Assembly (NCBI RefSeq): GCF_017068395.1
Contig: NZ_CP070619.1
Location: 6,138,001-6,202,000, forward strand
Direction of reading: 5' to 3'
Length of the DNA: 64,000 nt
From: Rhodococcus pseudokoreensis
Lineage (GTDB): Bacteria > Actinomycetota > Actinomycetes > Mycobacteriales > Mycobacteriaceae
Part shown: positions 54,012-63,081 of the stretch, one piece after another
Numbering within the stretch: the stretch's first letter is position 1
Layout: every line of letters starts with the position of its first letter
Translations under genes and position numbers: made by a program
The notes under the pieces: generated by a model
What the model was told of the DNA's origin: nothing
The model's database searches: none
What the model saw: only the letters and a program-made list of their open reading frames with translations

Positions 54012-54848
54012 CTACCACTTCCGCGCGGTGAGCAGGAGGTACTCCCAGTTCATCGCGGTGCTGCCGGTGCCGTAGTCGAAACGCCGTGCAAGGTCGGCGA
54101 GTTCGTGGTCGAGCTCGGCCACCCGGGCTGGGTTTTCGGCGATGTTCCGGTACACCGCGATGGTCGGGCCGTAGCGGGTCTTGAAGTAGTCGCGGAAGTC
54201 TTCCGGGGTCCGGAACTGGTCGATGCGGACGGTGTGCCGGGTTGCCACGACGTCGGTCACCCGATGGCCGAACAACGCCCGGACGTGGTCTTCGCGACCC
54301 CACAGCGGCGGCGGCTGCGCGCCGGGCGGGGGCGGGGGTGCGTACGGTTTCATCGTCGCGAACATCTGACCGATGAACCCCTCGGGGGTCCAGCTGAGCA
54401 GTCCGATCGTCCCGCCCGGCCTGCAGACGCGGACGAGTTCGTCGGCGCTCTCCTGATGGTGCGGGGCGAACATGACACCGACGCAGGACATCACGGTGTC
54501 GAATTCGTTGTCGGCGAACGGCATCGCCTCGGCATCGGCTTCGCGCCACTCGACTTCGGCGCCGAGTTCGGCGGCCCGGCGGCGGCCGGCGTCGAACAGT
54601 TCGGGAGTGAGGTCACCGGCGACGACGCTCGCACCGGACAGCGCCGCGGGGATGGCGGCGTTGCCGGAACCGGCCGCGACGTCGAGGACACGGTCACCGG
54701 GCTTGACCCGGCTCGCCCGGACGAGGGCGGGGCCGAGGTCCGCGATGACGTCGGTGGCCACGGCGGGGTAGTCGCCGAGCGCCCACATGGCGCGGTGTTT
54801 GGTCTTCAGTTCGCGGTCGGCTCGTACTGCGTCGATCGTGTCATCCAT
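54012..54848 (-). CDS. SAM-dependent class I methyltransferase
   Basis: A 278-residue UbiE/methyltransferase_11-type protein: motif I VLDVAAGSGNAAIPAA (residues 55-70), the acidic motif VVAGDLTPELFDAG, and MPFADNEFDTVMSCVGVMF as motif IV. The Pro-rich loop PYAPPPPPGAQPPPLW near residue 185 is unusual for the fold. GGAG eight bases upstream supports ATG 54848; a frame reaching 54986 has no further homology. It follows the large LuxR regulator by 103 bases in the same direction. The acceptor is unknown (a small molecule is most common in this group). Confidence 0.82.
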   Translation of the reverse strand: MDDTIDAVRADRELKTKHRAMWALGDYPAVATDVIADLGPALVRASRVKPGDRVLDVAAGSGNAAIPAALSGASVVAGDLTPELFDAGRRRAAELGAEVEWREADAEAMPFADNEFDTVMSCVGVMFAPHHQESADELVRVCRPGGTIGLLSWTPEGFIGQMFATMKPYAPPPPPGAQPPPLWGREDHVRALFGHRVTDVVATRHTVRIDQFRTPEDFRDYFKTRYGPTIAVYRNIAENPARVAELDHELADLARRFDYGTGSTAMNWEYLLLTARKW

Positions 54849-54951
54849 CTCGGTACTCCGGTGGGTCGGCTGCATCGGTCGAGATCCAGCCTGGCCGGAC
54901 GGCGGCGCCCGGAACAGGCACCCTCGGGGTGGGTTCCCGCCACCCGGGACG

Positions 54952-57678
54952 TCACTCCTGGTCGCGGAACTGCGCCGCGAGTTCACTGCGCGAGCGGATG
55001 CCGAGCTTCGCGTAGACGCGGGTCAGGTGGTACTGCACGGTCTTGACGGACAGGAACAGCTCGCCCGCCGCCTCCTTGTTGCTGGCTCCACCGGCGACGA
55101 GTATGGTCACCGCCCGTTCCTGCGGGGTCAGTTCCTCGAGCGTGAACCGGCTGCGTTTGACGTTGAGGCCGCCTGCCTTCAGTTCGCGGTCGCACCGCTG
55201 CACGTAGGCGGTGGCGCCGAGCGCGGAATACCCTTCCCGCGCGGCCTGCATGACGGCGTCGGCTTCGCGTCGCTTGCCTGCCCGGCGCAGGGTCTGGCCG
55301 TACGCGAAGTTCACCCGGGCGCGGTCGTAGGGGAGGGGCAGCGTGTCGAGCTGGGTCAGCGCATTCTCGAACACGTCCCGGGCGGTGTCGATGTCGCCGC
55401 GCGCACCGGCGATGCGACCGCGGGCGTAGCCGAGACGCGCCATCGCGGACCGGTGCCCACGTTCTGCGGCCCGTTCCTCGTGCGGGGTGAGGAACGCGTC
55501 CGCGTCGTCGACGTGCCCGGTCATTACGAGCGCATTCGCGTACACGTCGGGCCACTGCCAGAATCCGGGCTCGTCGACGCCCTCCCGGGGTTCCAGACGG
55601 GTGAGGGGCTCCAGCGCCCTGATGACGGCGGCGTAGTCGGTCTCCACTTCGGCGCACTGGGCGCGCGCCAGGGCGGACGGAATGAACATCATCGGGTAGT
55701 CGTGCGAACTCGCGGCGGCGAGGCGGAGATGCTCCTGTGCCGCGGGCCAGTTCCCGCGCAGCGCGTGGGTCTGCGCGCCGGTCCAATGGACGAGGGGCCG
55801 GAGGAGGTCGAGCGTGGCGTCCTCGAGTTGGTGCGCGGCACGGTCGACGGTGGCGATGGCGCCGTTCCAATCGCCGAGGGCGAATTGTGTTCGCGCCAGC
55901 CAGGCTTGCGCCCACAGCGAGATGCGGGTGGAGCCCATCCGGAAGGCGGTGGGGACGGCACTCTCGAGTTCCTGGCGCGCCGCTTCGGGATCGTCCAGTG
56001 CCAGGTCGAGCCAGCCCCGGGCCATGTCGAAGCGCTGGGACTGGGCGCCGAGGGCGATCTTCGCGGACAGGGTGTCGTAGTGTGCCCTCGCCTCCGCGAT
56101 CCGGCCGGTGGCCGCGAGTCCGAGCCCCATGATCGCCGCGGATTCGACGGCCGACGGATCAGCCGCATCGACGAGAGCGACTGCCCGGGAACCCCATTCG
56201 ACGAGGTCCGGGCCGTGCCAGCGGGCCAGCGAGTCGAGGACGCGCCGCTGGCAGATCAAGGCCGCGGTGGCCGGATCGGTCTCCGGGTCGCAGGCGGCCC
56301 AGGACTGGGTGAGCAGCGCCTCGGCTTCCGCGCGACGGCCCCGTTGGATCGCCAGATAGCCGAGCACGGCGTCGCGCAACGGGCTTTCCGGGAAACTCTC
56401 GATCTCCGGGGCGAAAGCCACTGCCTGGGACAGGTTTCCGGTGCCGAGGAGGGCGTCGACGGCGCGAATCAACCGCTGCTCGCGTTCCCGCCGATCCGCG
56501 GTGAGGCGGCTCGACTTGATCAGCGCGTCCGCGACCGCCGACCACGCCCCGACCGTCGCCCTGCTCGCGGAGTAGCGGTCGAGTTCGTTTGCGAGAGCCG
56601 GGTCGGCGAACGGGGACGCCGCGGCGCGGTGGTCCAGTCGCCTGCCCTCGTCCTCGACGATCCGTGCGGCGTGATCGTGCAGGTCGCGCTTTCGGATCGG
56701 CCCGAGGCTGTGGTAGACGGCGGCGCGGGTGAGTGGCGACGGGAAGGTCAGCACGATCACACCGCGGTGCTCACCGGCGGTGAGGAGGCCTGCCCGGTGA
56801 AGTTCGTCGAGCGCGTCCACCGGGTGCTCGATGCCGGCGAGAGCGGCGGCGTCGGCGAATCTCGGATTCCCGGACAGGACTGCGGCCGCTTCGGCGAGCG
56901 CCCGGGCCTGCGGTGAGGCCTCGGACAGCAGCGACCGTACCTTCGCCGCGAACGTGTGGGGCACCGGGAGGACCGCCTGCCAGCGTCCCCAGGCGACCGG
57001 ATCGACTTCCTGGAGGAGTTGCGTGAGGTGCCGCGGGTTCCCGGCCGTGTGCTGGACCAGGTGGTGCGCGAGCGGGGCGGGAAGGTCGACGTGCGCGAGG
57101 CTGCTCGCGAGGGCGCGAGCGTCGGACGCGTCGAGGGGGCGGACATGAACCCGATGGCGGCTGTGCCGGTCGAGAACGTCGAGAACGTCCGCGGAAACAC
57201 CGTCGGGTGGTTCCGGGTTCGTGACGAGGACGATCACGGCCGAACGGTCGAGCAGGTGCACGGCGGAGGTCAGTGACTGCAGCGACGCGAGGTCTGCCCA
57301 GTGCGCATCGTCGACCACGACGAAAAACGGCGCATCACCGGCACGCGGACCCACCGCCGTGACGAATTCACGGGCGACGTCGAGTGGGTCCTGCGACGTG
57401 ACGGCCGTACCCAGGAGCTGTTCGGCGACTCCGAAGGGACGGCTCGACGCCCACCGGGCACACACCGCGGAGAACGCGGGCATGTCGGGATGCGCGGTGA
57501 GGAAATGTTCCACCAGAGTCGTCTTGCCGATGCCCGGCACGCCTTCGACGACCACGACGACGGGCGCGTTCCGGGTCGTCTCGTTCCGGGTCGTCTCGTG
57601 CAGGGCCGCCTCGAGTTCGGCGAGCTCGCGGGAACGTCCGACGAACTCGATTTTCCCTGGGTCACTCACGTCACACAC
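54952..57678 (-). CDS. Large ATP-binding LuxR-family regulator (LAL/MalT-like)
   Basis: A 908-residue regulator: STAND-type NTPase at the N-terminus (Walker A GVPGIGKTTLVEHF near residue 47; FFVVVDDAHWADLASLQ as Walker B), a long region of TPR-like helices, and a C-terminal LuxR helix-turn-helix (LTPQERAVTILVAGGASNKE, then LSVKTVQYHLTRVYAKLGI). Such proteins switch on target operons when bound to an effector and ATP. Starts at GTG 57678 or GTG 57669 are both possible and neither has a strong ribosome binding site. An in-frame 15-bp duplication near residue 30 gives ETTRNETTRN. It is divergent from korAB. Confidence 0.87.
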   Translation of the reverse strand: MCDVSDPGKIEFVGRSRELAELEAALHETTRNETTRNAPVVVVVEGVPGIGKTTLVEHFLTAHPDMPAFSAVCARWASSRPFGVAEQLLGTAVTSQDPLDVAREFVTAVGPRAGDAPFFVVVDDAHWADLASLQSLTSAVHLLDRSAVIVLVTNPEPPDGVSADVLDVLDRHSRHRVHVRPLDASDARALASSLAHVDLPAPLAHHLVQHTAGNPRHLTQLLQEVDPVAWGRWQAVLPVPHTFAAKVRSLLSEASPQARALAEAAAVLSGNPRFADAAALAGIEHPVDALDELHRAGLLTAGEHRGVIVLTFPSPLTRAAVYHSLGPIRKRDLHDHAARIVEDEGRRLDHRAAASPFADPALANELDRYSASRATVGAWSAVADALIKSSRLTADRREREQRLIRAVDALLGTGNLSQAVAFAPEIESFPESPLRDAVLGYLAIQRGRRAEAEALLTQSWAACDPETDPATAALICQRRVLDSLARWHGPDLVEWGSRAVALVDAADPSAVESAAIMGLGLAATGRIAEARAHYDTLSAKIALGAQSQRFDMARGWLDLALDDPEAARQELESAVPTAFRMGSTRISLWAQAWLARTQFALGDWNGAIATVDRAAHQLEDATLDLLRPLVHWTGAQTHALRGNWPAAQEHLRLAAASSHDYPMMFIPSALARAQCAEVETDYAAVIRALEPLTRLEPREGVDEPGFWQWPDVYANALVMTGHVDDADAFLTPHEERAAERGHRSAMARLGYARGRIAGARGDIDTARDVFENALTQLDTLPLPYDRARVNFAYGQTLRRAGKRREADAVMQAAREGYSALGATAYVQRCDRELKAGGLNVKRSRFTLEELTPQERAVTILVAGGASNKEAAGELFLSVKTVQYHLTRVYAKLGIRSRSELAAQFRDQE
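57568..57597. repeat. Direct duplication of 15 bp inside the LuxR regulator gene
   Basis: GTTCCGGGTCGTCTC occurs twice in immediate succession (57568-57582 and 57583-57597). It encodes the repeated ETTRN, just before the Walker A strand. The repeat is in frame and probably arose by slippage. Confidence 0.8.
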
Positions 57679-57809
57679 CGTATCGCGACGCGCTATTTCG
57701 GCGTCTTCCTGGCGAAAATTGGGAACGCTTGTACGGTGAGGTTAGAAGCTGCTGGTCAGAGCGAACACGAGTCGAAGGATTCGGTGCAATTCATGACGAC
57801 GGTGCATTC

Positions 57810-59741
57810 ATGACGGAGGCGAACTCCACGAAGCTGGAGCGGGTGGCGATCCGCTTTGCCGGCGACTCGGGCGACGGTATGCAGTTGACCGGCGACCGGT
57901 TCACGTCGGAGGCGGCGGCGTTCGGCAACGACCTCGCCACCCAGCCCAACTTCCCCGCCGAGATCCGGGCGCCGCAGGGCACCCTGCCCGGGGTGTCGTC
58001 GTTTCAGATCCAGATCGCGGACTACGACATTCTCACGGCCGGCGACCGCCCGGACGTCCTGGTCGCGATGAACCCGGCGGCGTTGAAGGCGAACGTGGCC
58101 GATCTGCCGCGCGGCGGCATGATCATCGTGAACACCGACGAGTTCACCAAGCGGAATCTCGCGAAGGTCGGGTACGCCACGAGCCCGCTCGACGACGACT
58201 CCCTCGACGATTACGTGGTGCATCCGGTGGCGATGTCGACGCTGACGTCGGGCGCGGTGGAACCCGCCGGACTGAGCCGGAAGGACGGCGAGCGGGCGAA
58301 GAACATGTTCGCGCTCGGGCTGCTGTCCTGGATGTACAACCGCCCCACCCACGGCATCGAGCGGTTCCTGCAGGTCAAGTTCGCGGAAAAGCCGCAGATC
58401 GCGGAGGGCAACCTGCTCGCGTTCAAGGCCGGGTGGAACTACGGGGAGACGACGGAGAGTTTCGCGACGACGTACGAGGTGTCGGCGGCGACGCTCCCCC
58501 CGGCCACGTACCGCCAGGTCACCGGGAACACGGCACTGGCCTACGGGGTGGTGACCGCGGGGCGGCTGGCGTCGCGGGACGTCTTCCTCGGCACCTATCC
58601 GATCACCCCGGCGTCGGACATCCTGCACGAGCTGAGCAAGCACCGGAACCTCGGTGTCACCACGTTCCAGGCGGAGGACGAGATCGCCGGGATCGGCGCG
58701 GCGCTGGGCGCGTCGATCGGCGGTGCGCTCGGGGTCACGAGCACGTCCGGGCCCGGGCTGGCGCTGAAGAGCGAAGCGATCGGGCTGGCGGTGATGACGG
58801 AGGTTCCGCTGCTCGTCATCGACGTCCAGCGCGGCGGTCCGTCCACCGGTCTTCCGACGAAGACCGAGCAGTCGGACCTGTTGCAGGCGATGTACGGACG
58901 CAACGGCGAATCGCCGGTCGCCGTGATCGCACCGTGCTCACCCGCAGACTGTTTCGACGCGGCGGTCGAGGCGGCCCGGGTCGCGTTCACGTACCGCACT
59001 CCGGTGCTTCTGCTGTCGGACGGTGCGATCGCGAACGGCAGCGAACCGTGGGCCGTCCCGGACGTGTCCGCACTGGACCGGATCGACCCCGGCGTCGAGA
59101 CGGCGCCACCGGCGGACGGCGAGTTCGCACCGTACGTCCGCGACCGGGAGACGCTGGCGCGTGCCATGGCGATACCGGGAACTCCCGGGCTCGAACACCG
59201 CATCGGCGGTCTCGAGAAGGCCGACGGCAGCGGCGACATCTCCTACGATCCCGCCAACCACGACCTGATGGTCCGGTTGCGCCAGGCCAAGATCGACGGA
59301 ATCACCGTTCCCGACGCCGTCGTCGACGACCCATCGGGGGAGGCCGACCTGCTGCTCGTCGGGTGGGGGAGTTCGTACGGGCCGATCGGCGAGGCGTGCA
59401 GGCGTGCTCGCCGTGAGGGCAAGAAGGTGGCCCACGTTCACGTGCGCAACCTGAACCCGCTGCCCGCGAACCTCGGTGCGGTGCTTCGCAGTTACGGGAC
59501 CGTCGTCGCCCCGGAGATGAATCTGGGACAACTCGCGATGATCCTCCGCTCGCGGTTCCTCGTCGACGTGCAGTCGGTGACCAAGGTGAAGGGCCTCGCG
59601 TTCCTCGGCGACGAACTGCACGAGGTGATCGATTCCGCGCTGGCCGGGACGCTGCGGGAGCACGAACTCGCGAAGACCTCCGACGCGCTCGCGTCGGCGA
59701 CCTATAGATCGACCGGACCCCGGCAGGAGGAGTCGGCGTGA
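57810..59741 (+). CDS. korA: 2-oxoglutarate:ferredoxin oxidoreductase, gamma-alpha fused subunit
   Basis: A 643-residue KorA. Residues ~10-200 are the gamma domain (VAIRFAGDSGDGMQLTGDRF) and the rest the alpha domain (GTYPITPASDILHELSKH, TSTSGPGLALKSEAIGLAV, QRGGPSTGLPTKTEQSDL). This matches the actinobacterial KorA of about 650 residues. With KorB it oxidises 2-oxoglutarate to succinyl-CoA, reducing ferredoxin, which allows a citric-acid cycle independent of the NAD-linked complex. ATG 57810 is preceded by only a weak ribosome binding site. Its stop overlaps the korB start (GTGA). No ferredoxin gene is adjacent. Confidence 0.93.
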   Translation: MTEANSTKLERVAIRFAGDSGDGMQLTGDRFTSEAAAFGNDLATQPNFPAEIRAPQGTLPGVSSFQIQIADYDILTAGDRPDVLVAMNPAALKANVADLPRGGMIIVNTDEFTKRNLAKVGYATSPLDDDSLDDYVVHPVAMSTLTSGAVEPAGLSRKDGERAKNMFALGLLSWMYNRPTHGIERFLQVKFAEKPQIAEGNLLAFKAGWNYGETTESFATTYEVSAATLPPATYRQVTGNTALAYGVVTAGRLASRDVFLGTYPITPASDILHELSKHRNLGVTTFQAEDEIAGIGAALGASIGGALGVTSTSGPGLALKSEAIGLAVMTEVPLLVIDVQRGGPSTGLPTKTEQSDLLQAMYGRNGESPVAVIAPCSPADCFDAAVEAARVAFTYRTPVLLLSDGAIANGSEPWAVPDVSALDRIDPGVETAPPADGEFAPYVRDRETLARAMAIPGTPGLEHRIGGLEKADGSGDISYDPANHDLMVRLRQAKIDGITVPDAVVDDPSGEADLLLVGWGSSYGPIGEACRRARREGKKVAHVHVRNLNPLPANLGAVLRSYGTVVAPEMNLGQLAMILRSRFLVDVQSVTKVKGLAFLGDELHEVIDSALAGTLREHELAKTSDALASATYRSTGPRQEESA

Positions 59742-60814
59742 CGCGGATGATCAGTCGTGTCGGTGCGGATCTGGGACTGAGTGCCACGGCGCACGTGCCC
59801 CGGACCGACGAACCGCAGAAGGCGAAGGACTTCACGTCGGACCAGGAGGTCCGCTGGTGTCCGGGGTGCGGAGACTACGTCATTCTCGCGACGATCCGAA
59901 GTTTTCTGCCCGAGTTGGGACTTCGACGCGAGAACCTGATGTTCGTCTCCGGCATCGGATGCTCGAGCCGGTTCCCGTACTACCTGGACACGTACGGTCT
60001 GCACTCGATCCACGGCCGCGCGCCCGCCATCGCGACCGGGCTCGCGGTGACGCGTCCGGACCTGTCGGTGTGGGTGGTGACCGGCGACGGCGACGCACTG
60101 TCGATCGGCGGCAACCACCTCATCCACGCCCTGCGCCGGAACGTCAACCTGACGATCCTGTTGTTCAACAACAGGATCTACGGGCTGACGAAGGGCCAGT
60201 ACTCCCCGACGTCGGAGGTCGGGAAGGTCACCAAGTCGACGCCGCTGGGGTCGGTGGACCACCCGTTCAACACGCTGTCCCTCGCGCTGGGCGCCGAGGC
60301 GTCGTTCGCGGCCCGCGCGATGGACTCGGACCGCAAGGGGCTGACGGAGGTGCTGCGGCAGGCGGCGGCCCACCGCGGCACGTCCTTCGTGGAGATCTAC
60401 CAGGACTGCCCGATCTTCAACGACGGCTCGTTCGACGTCCTCCGCAAGGACGGTTCGGAGCAGCGCCTGATCCCGCTGACCCACGGCGAGCCGATCGTGT
60501 TCGGCGGTTCAGGCGAATACTGCGTCGTCCGATCGGGTTTCGGTCTGAAGGTCGTCGCGACCGCCGACGTCGACCGGGACGAGATCGTGGTGCACGACGC
60601 CCACACCGACGATCCCGACTACGCCTACGCTCTGTCGAGGCTGTCCGACCAGGACCTCACCCATACCGTGACGGGTGTGTTCCGCAGCGTCGCGCGGGAC
60701 ACGTACGACGACATGGTGCGCCTGCAGAACGAGATCGCCCGGGAGACGGATCCCGTCGACGACGGTTCGCTGCAGCGGTTGTTGACCGGTCACGACACCT
60801 GGACGGTGGAGTAG
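59738..60814 (+). CDS. korB: 2-oxoglutarate:ferredoxin oxidoreductase, beta subunit
   Basis: A 358-residue KorB. VRWCPGCGDYVILATI near residue 43 provides cysteines for a 4Fe-4S cluster, and GDGDALSIGGNH followed about 25 residues later by LLFNN is the thiamine diphosphate motif. NNRIYGLTKGQYSPTS is characteristic of the subunit. GTG 59738 overlaps the korA stop, so the subunits are translated together. Its last 25 bases overlap, in the opposite direction, the end of benK. The length is normal for actinobacterial KorB. Confidence 0.93.
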   Translation: MTRMISRVGADLGLSATAHVPRTDEPQKAKDFTSDQEVRWCPGCGDYVILATIRSFLPELGLRRENLMFVSGIGCSSRFPYYLDTYGLHSIHGRAPAIATGLAVTRPDLSVWVVTGDGDALSIGGNHLIHALRRNVNLTILLFNNRIYGLTKGQYSPTSEVGKVTKSTPLGSVDHPFNTLSLALGAEASFAARAMDSDRKGLTEVLRQAAAHRGTSFVEIYQDCPIFNDGSFDVLRKDGSEQRLIPLTHGEPIVFGGSGEYCVVRSGFGLKVVATADVDRDEIVVHDAHTDDPDYAYALSRLSDQDLTHTVTGVFRSVARDTYDDMVRLQNEIARETDPVDDGSLQRLLTGHDTWTVE

Positions 60815-62142
60815 GACTCCTCGCTGGTGGTCGCAACCGTATCCCGTTGGCGCGGGACGAAGAACGTCACGATCCCGCCCAGGACGGCGATGCCCGCGAA
60901 GACGTAGAACGCCACCTGGCTGCTGATGCCGGCGCTGATCAGGGCGCCGCCGATCAGTGGGCCGAAGATGCCGCCCAACCGGCCGAATCCGGCGCACCAG
61001 GCCACGCCGGCGCCGCGCGCGGACGTCGAGTAGTAGTTGGAGACGAATCCGTAGATCAGGACCTGGGTGCCGATGGTGCCGACTCCGGCGACGGCGACGG
61101 ACGCGAGGAGCACCGGAAGCGGGAAGCCGAGCGTCAGGAGGATCAGGGCCAGCGCGGCGAGACCGAACGTGGTGGCGACGACGCGTTGCGGTCCGATGCC
61201 GTCGGCGACCTTCGAGGCGATCAAGCCGCCGAGGATCGCACCGCCGTTGAGGACGAGCAGGAACGACAGCGACCCCTTCGCGTTGAAGCCGGCGTCCTCC
61301 ATGATCTTCGGGAGCCACGTGTTGAGCCCGTAGGTGAGCAGCAGTCCGGAGAAGCTCATCAGGCCGAGAAGTGCCGTGCCCCAGGCGTAACGGCGGGTAG
61401 CGAGTGCCGCGAAGCCGACTTTCTCCACCGACGCCCGCTCCGCGGCGATCTCTTCGGCGCCGGGCATCGGGATACCCGTCCGTTCGGAGACGCGACGGGC
61501 CTTGTCCTCCTGCCCGCGGGCGACGAGCCACTTCGGCGACTCCGGCAGTTTCGCAAGCGCCAGCGGAAGGAGGATCACGATGGGCAGTGCGCCGATCCAG
61601 AAGAGACCGCGCCACCCGATCGTGTCGCGCAGGACGATCGCGAGGAGGGAGGCGAGCACTCCGCCTGCGGGGACGCCGCTGTAGACGATCGCGTTGTACA
61701 GGTTCCGCTTTCCGGGAGGGGCGAATTCCGCCACCATCGCGCCCGCGGTGGCGACGAGGCCGCCGACGCCGATGCCGGTGAAGAATCGCAGCAGGCCGAA
61801 CATGGTGACGTTCGTGGCCAGCGCGGCGAGTCCCATGCCGACGGAGAACCATGCGATGTTGACGAGCATCATCCGCCGCCTGCCGAGGTAGTCGCCCACC
61901 GCGCCTGCGGTGAGTGCGCCCACCATGACGCCGATCAGCGCGTACGAGCCGAGGGCGCCGGCCTGCTGGGCGGAGATCTCGCCGAGTTGGCCGGGATCGT
62001 TCATCAGCGTCGGGAGGATGGTGCCGTAGACGACGAGGTCGTACCCGTCGAAGATGATCGCGATCGTGGCGATGGCGACGATCCAGGTGACGGCGCTGCG
62101 GTGTCTCGGACTTGCCCAGGTGCCGGGGGTTGATTGAGTCAT
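60790..62142 (-). CDS. benK: Benzoate transporter, aromatic acid:H+ symporter family
   Basis: A 450-residue, twelve-helix MFS protein of the AAHS family. The FDGYDLVVYGTILPTL segment in helix 1, containing the acidic residue needed for aromatic-acid transport in PcaK/BenK, and the GDYLGRRRMM loop are diagnostic. GGAG upstream supports ATG 62142. It is the last gene of the ben operon, 144 bases after benD with a strong hairpin between, so its expression may be partly uncoupled. Benzoate as substrate follows from the linkage to benC and benD. Confidence 0.9.
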   Translation of the reverse strand: MTQSTPGTWASPRHRSAVTWIVAIATIAIIFDGYDLVVYGTILPTLMNDPGQLGEISAQQAGALGSYALIGVMVGALTAGAVGDYLGRRRMMLVNIAWFSVGMGLAALATNVTMFGLLRFFTGIGVGGLVATAGAMVAEFAPPGKRNLYNAIVYSGVPAGGVLASLLAIVLRDTIGWRGLFWIGALPIVILLPLALAKLPESPKWLVARGQEDKARRVSERTGIPMPGAEEIAAERASVEKVGFAALATRRYAWGTALLGLMSFSGLLLTYGLNTWLPKIMEDAGFNAKGSLSFLLVLNGGAILGGLIASKVADGIGPQRVVATTFGLAALALILLTLGFPLPVLLASVAVAGVGTIGTQVLIYGFVSNYYSTSARGAGVAWCAGFGRLGGIFGPLIGGALISAGISSQVAFYVFAGIAVLGGIVTFFVPRQRDTVATTSEESYSTVQVS

Positions 62143-62230
62143 GGTGATCTCCGCTCGGTGGTGTGACGGGGAATCGGGCCTTGCATGAAAGTGTGCTGTG
62201 TCACAGTTGAATTCGGGTAGAGAAATGCCC

Positions 62231-62264
62231 CATCGGCGAGGCGGTGCAACGCGCCCCGCCGATG
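62231..62264 (-). terminator. Hairpin between benD and benK
   Basis: CATCGGCG and CGCCGATG pair over 8 bp and, after one mismatch, four more GC pairs follow towards the loop. There is no T-run. It lies 23 bases after the benD stop, where it could reduce readthrough into benK or stabilise the 3' end of the benABCD message. Confidence 0.5.
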
Positions 62265-62286
62265 AGGCGGTCGAGATCTGTGGGGG

Positions 62287-63081
62287 CTAGCCGAGGTCGC
62301 CACCGGCGACGGGCAGGACCGAGCCGGTGATGTAGGAGGCCTCGTCCGAGGCGAGGAAGACGATCGCGGCGGCCTGCTCGTCGAGCGTGCCGTACCGCTT
62401 CATCAGGGACGAGTCGACCGTCTGGTCGACGATCTGCTGGTACCAGGCCTTTTCCTGATCGGTGTCCGCGCCGGGGCCGCGGGGAACACGGCGTGCGGGC
62501 GCCTCGGTGCCGCCGGGGGCGGTGGCCACCACGCGGATTCCGTACTGCGCCGCTTCGAGTGCGAGGGCGGCGGTGAGCGCGTTGACCCCGCCCTTCGACG
62601 CCGCGTAGGGCGCGCGGTTGACGCCCCGGGTGGCCACCGAGGACACGTTGACGATGGTGCCCGACTGCTGCGCGATGAGGTGGGGGAGGGCGGCGCGGCA
62701 CGTCCACAGGGTCGGGAACAGGGAGCGCTGCACCTCCGCCTGGATCTGCTCGGCAGTGTAGTGCTCGTACGGCTTGGCCCAGATGGTGCCGCCGACGTTG
62801 TTGATCAGCACGTCGAGCCTGCCGTGCTGCTGCCGCGCCTCACCGATCGCCGCCTCGGCGTCGGCGAACTGCTCCAGGTCGGCGGTGATGCTGTGCGCCT
62901 CGGTGCCGTTCTCCCGCAATCCCTTCGCGACGTCGTGGACGAGGTCGGCGCGATCGATGAGGATCAGCGACGCGCCCTCGGCCGCGAGCCGGGTCGCGAC
63001 CGTCAGTCCGATGCCCTGCGCTGCGCCGGTGACGGCGACGACCTTGCCGTCGAAACGGTGCGGAGTGACGAATCCACTCAT
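62287..63081 (-). CDS. benD: cis-1,6-dihydroxycyclohexa-2,4-diene-1-carboxylate dehydrogenase
   Basis: A 264-residue short-chain dehydrogenase. TGAAQGIG (residues 18-25) binds NAD+, NNVGG takes the place of NNAG (94-98), and the catalytic triad is Ser near 147-148, Tyr159 and Lys163 (YAASK). It oxidises the cis-diol made from benzoate by BenABC to catechol, with decarboxylation. ATG 63081 overlaps the benC stop. The order benC-benD-benK and the family match identify the step with confidence. Confidence 0.93.
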   Translation of the reverse strand: MSGFVTPHRFDGKVVAVTGAAQGIGLTVATRLAAEGASLILIDRADLVHDVAKGLRENGTEAHSITADLEQFADAEAAIGEARQQHGRLDVLINNVGGTIWAKPYEHYTAEQIQAEVQRSLFPTLWTCRAALPHLIAQQSGTIVNVSSVATRGVNRAPYAASKGGVNALTAALALEAAQYGIRVVATAPGGTEAPARRVPRGPGADTDQEKAWYQQIVDQTVDSSLMKRYGTLDEQAAAIVFLASDEASYITGSVLPVAGGDLG

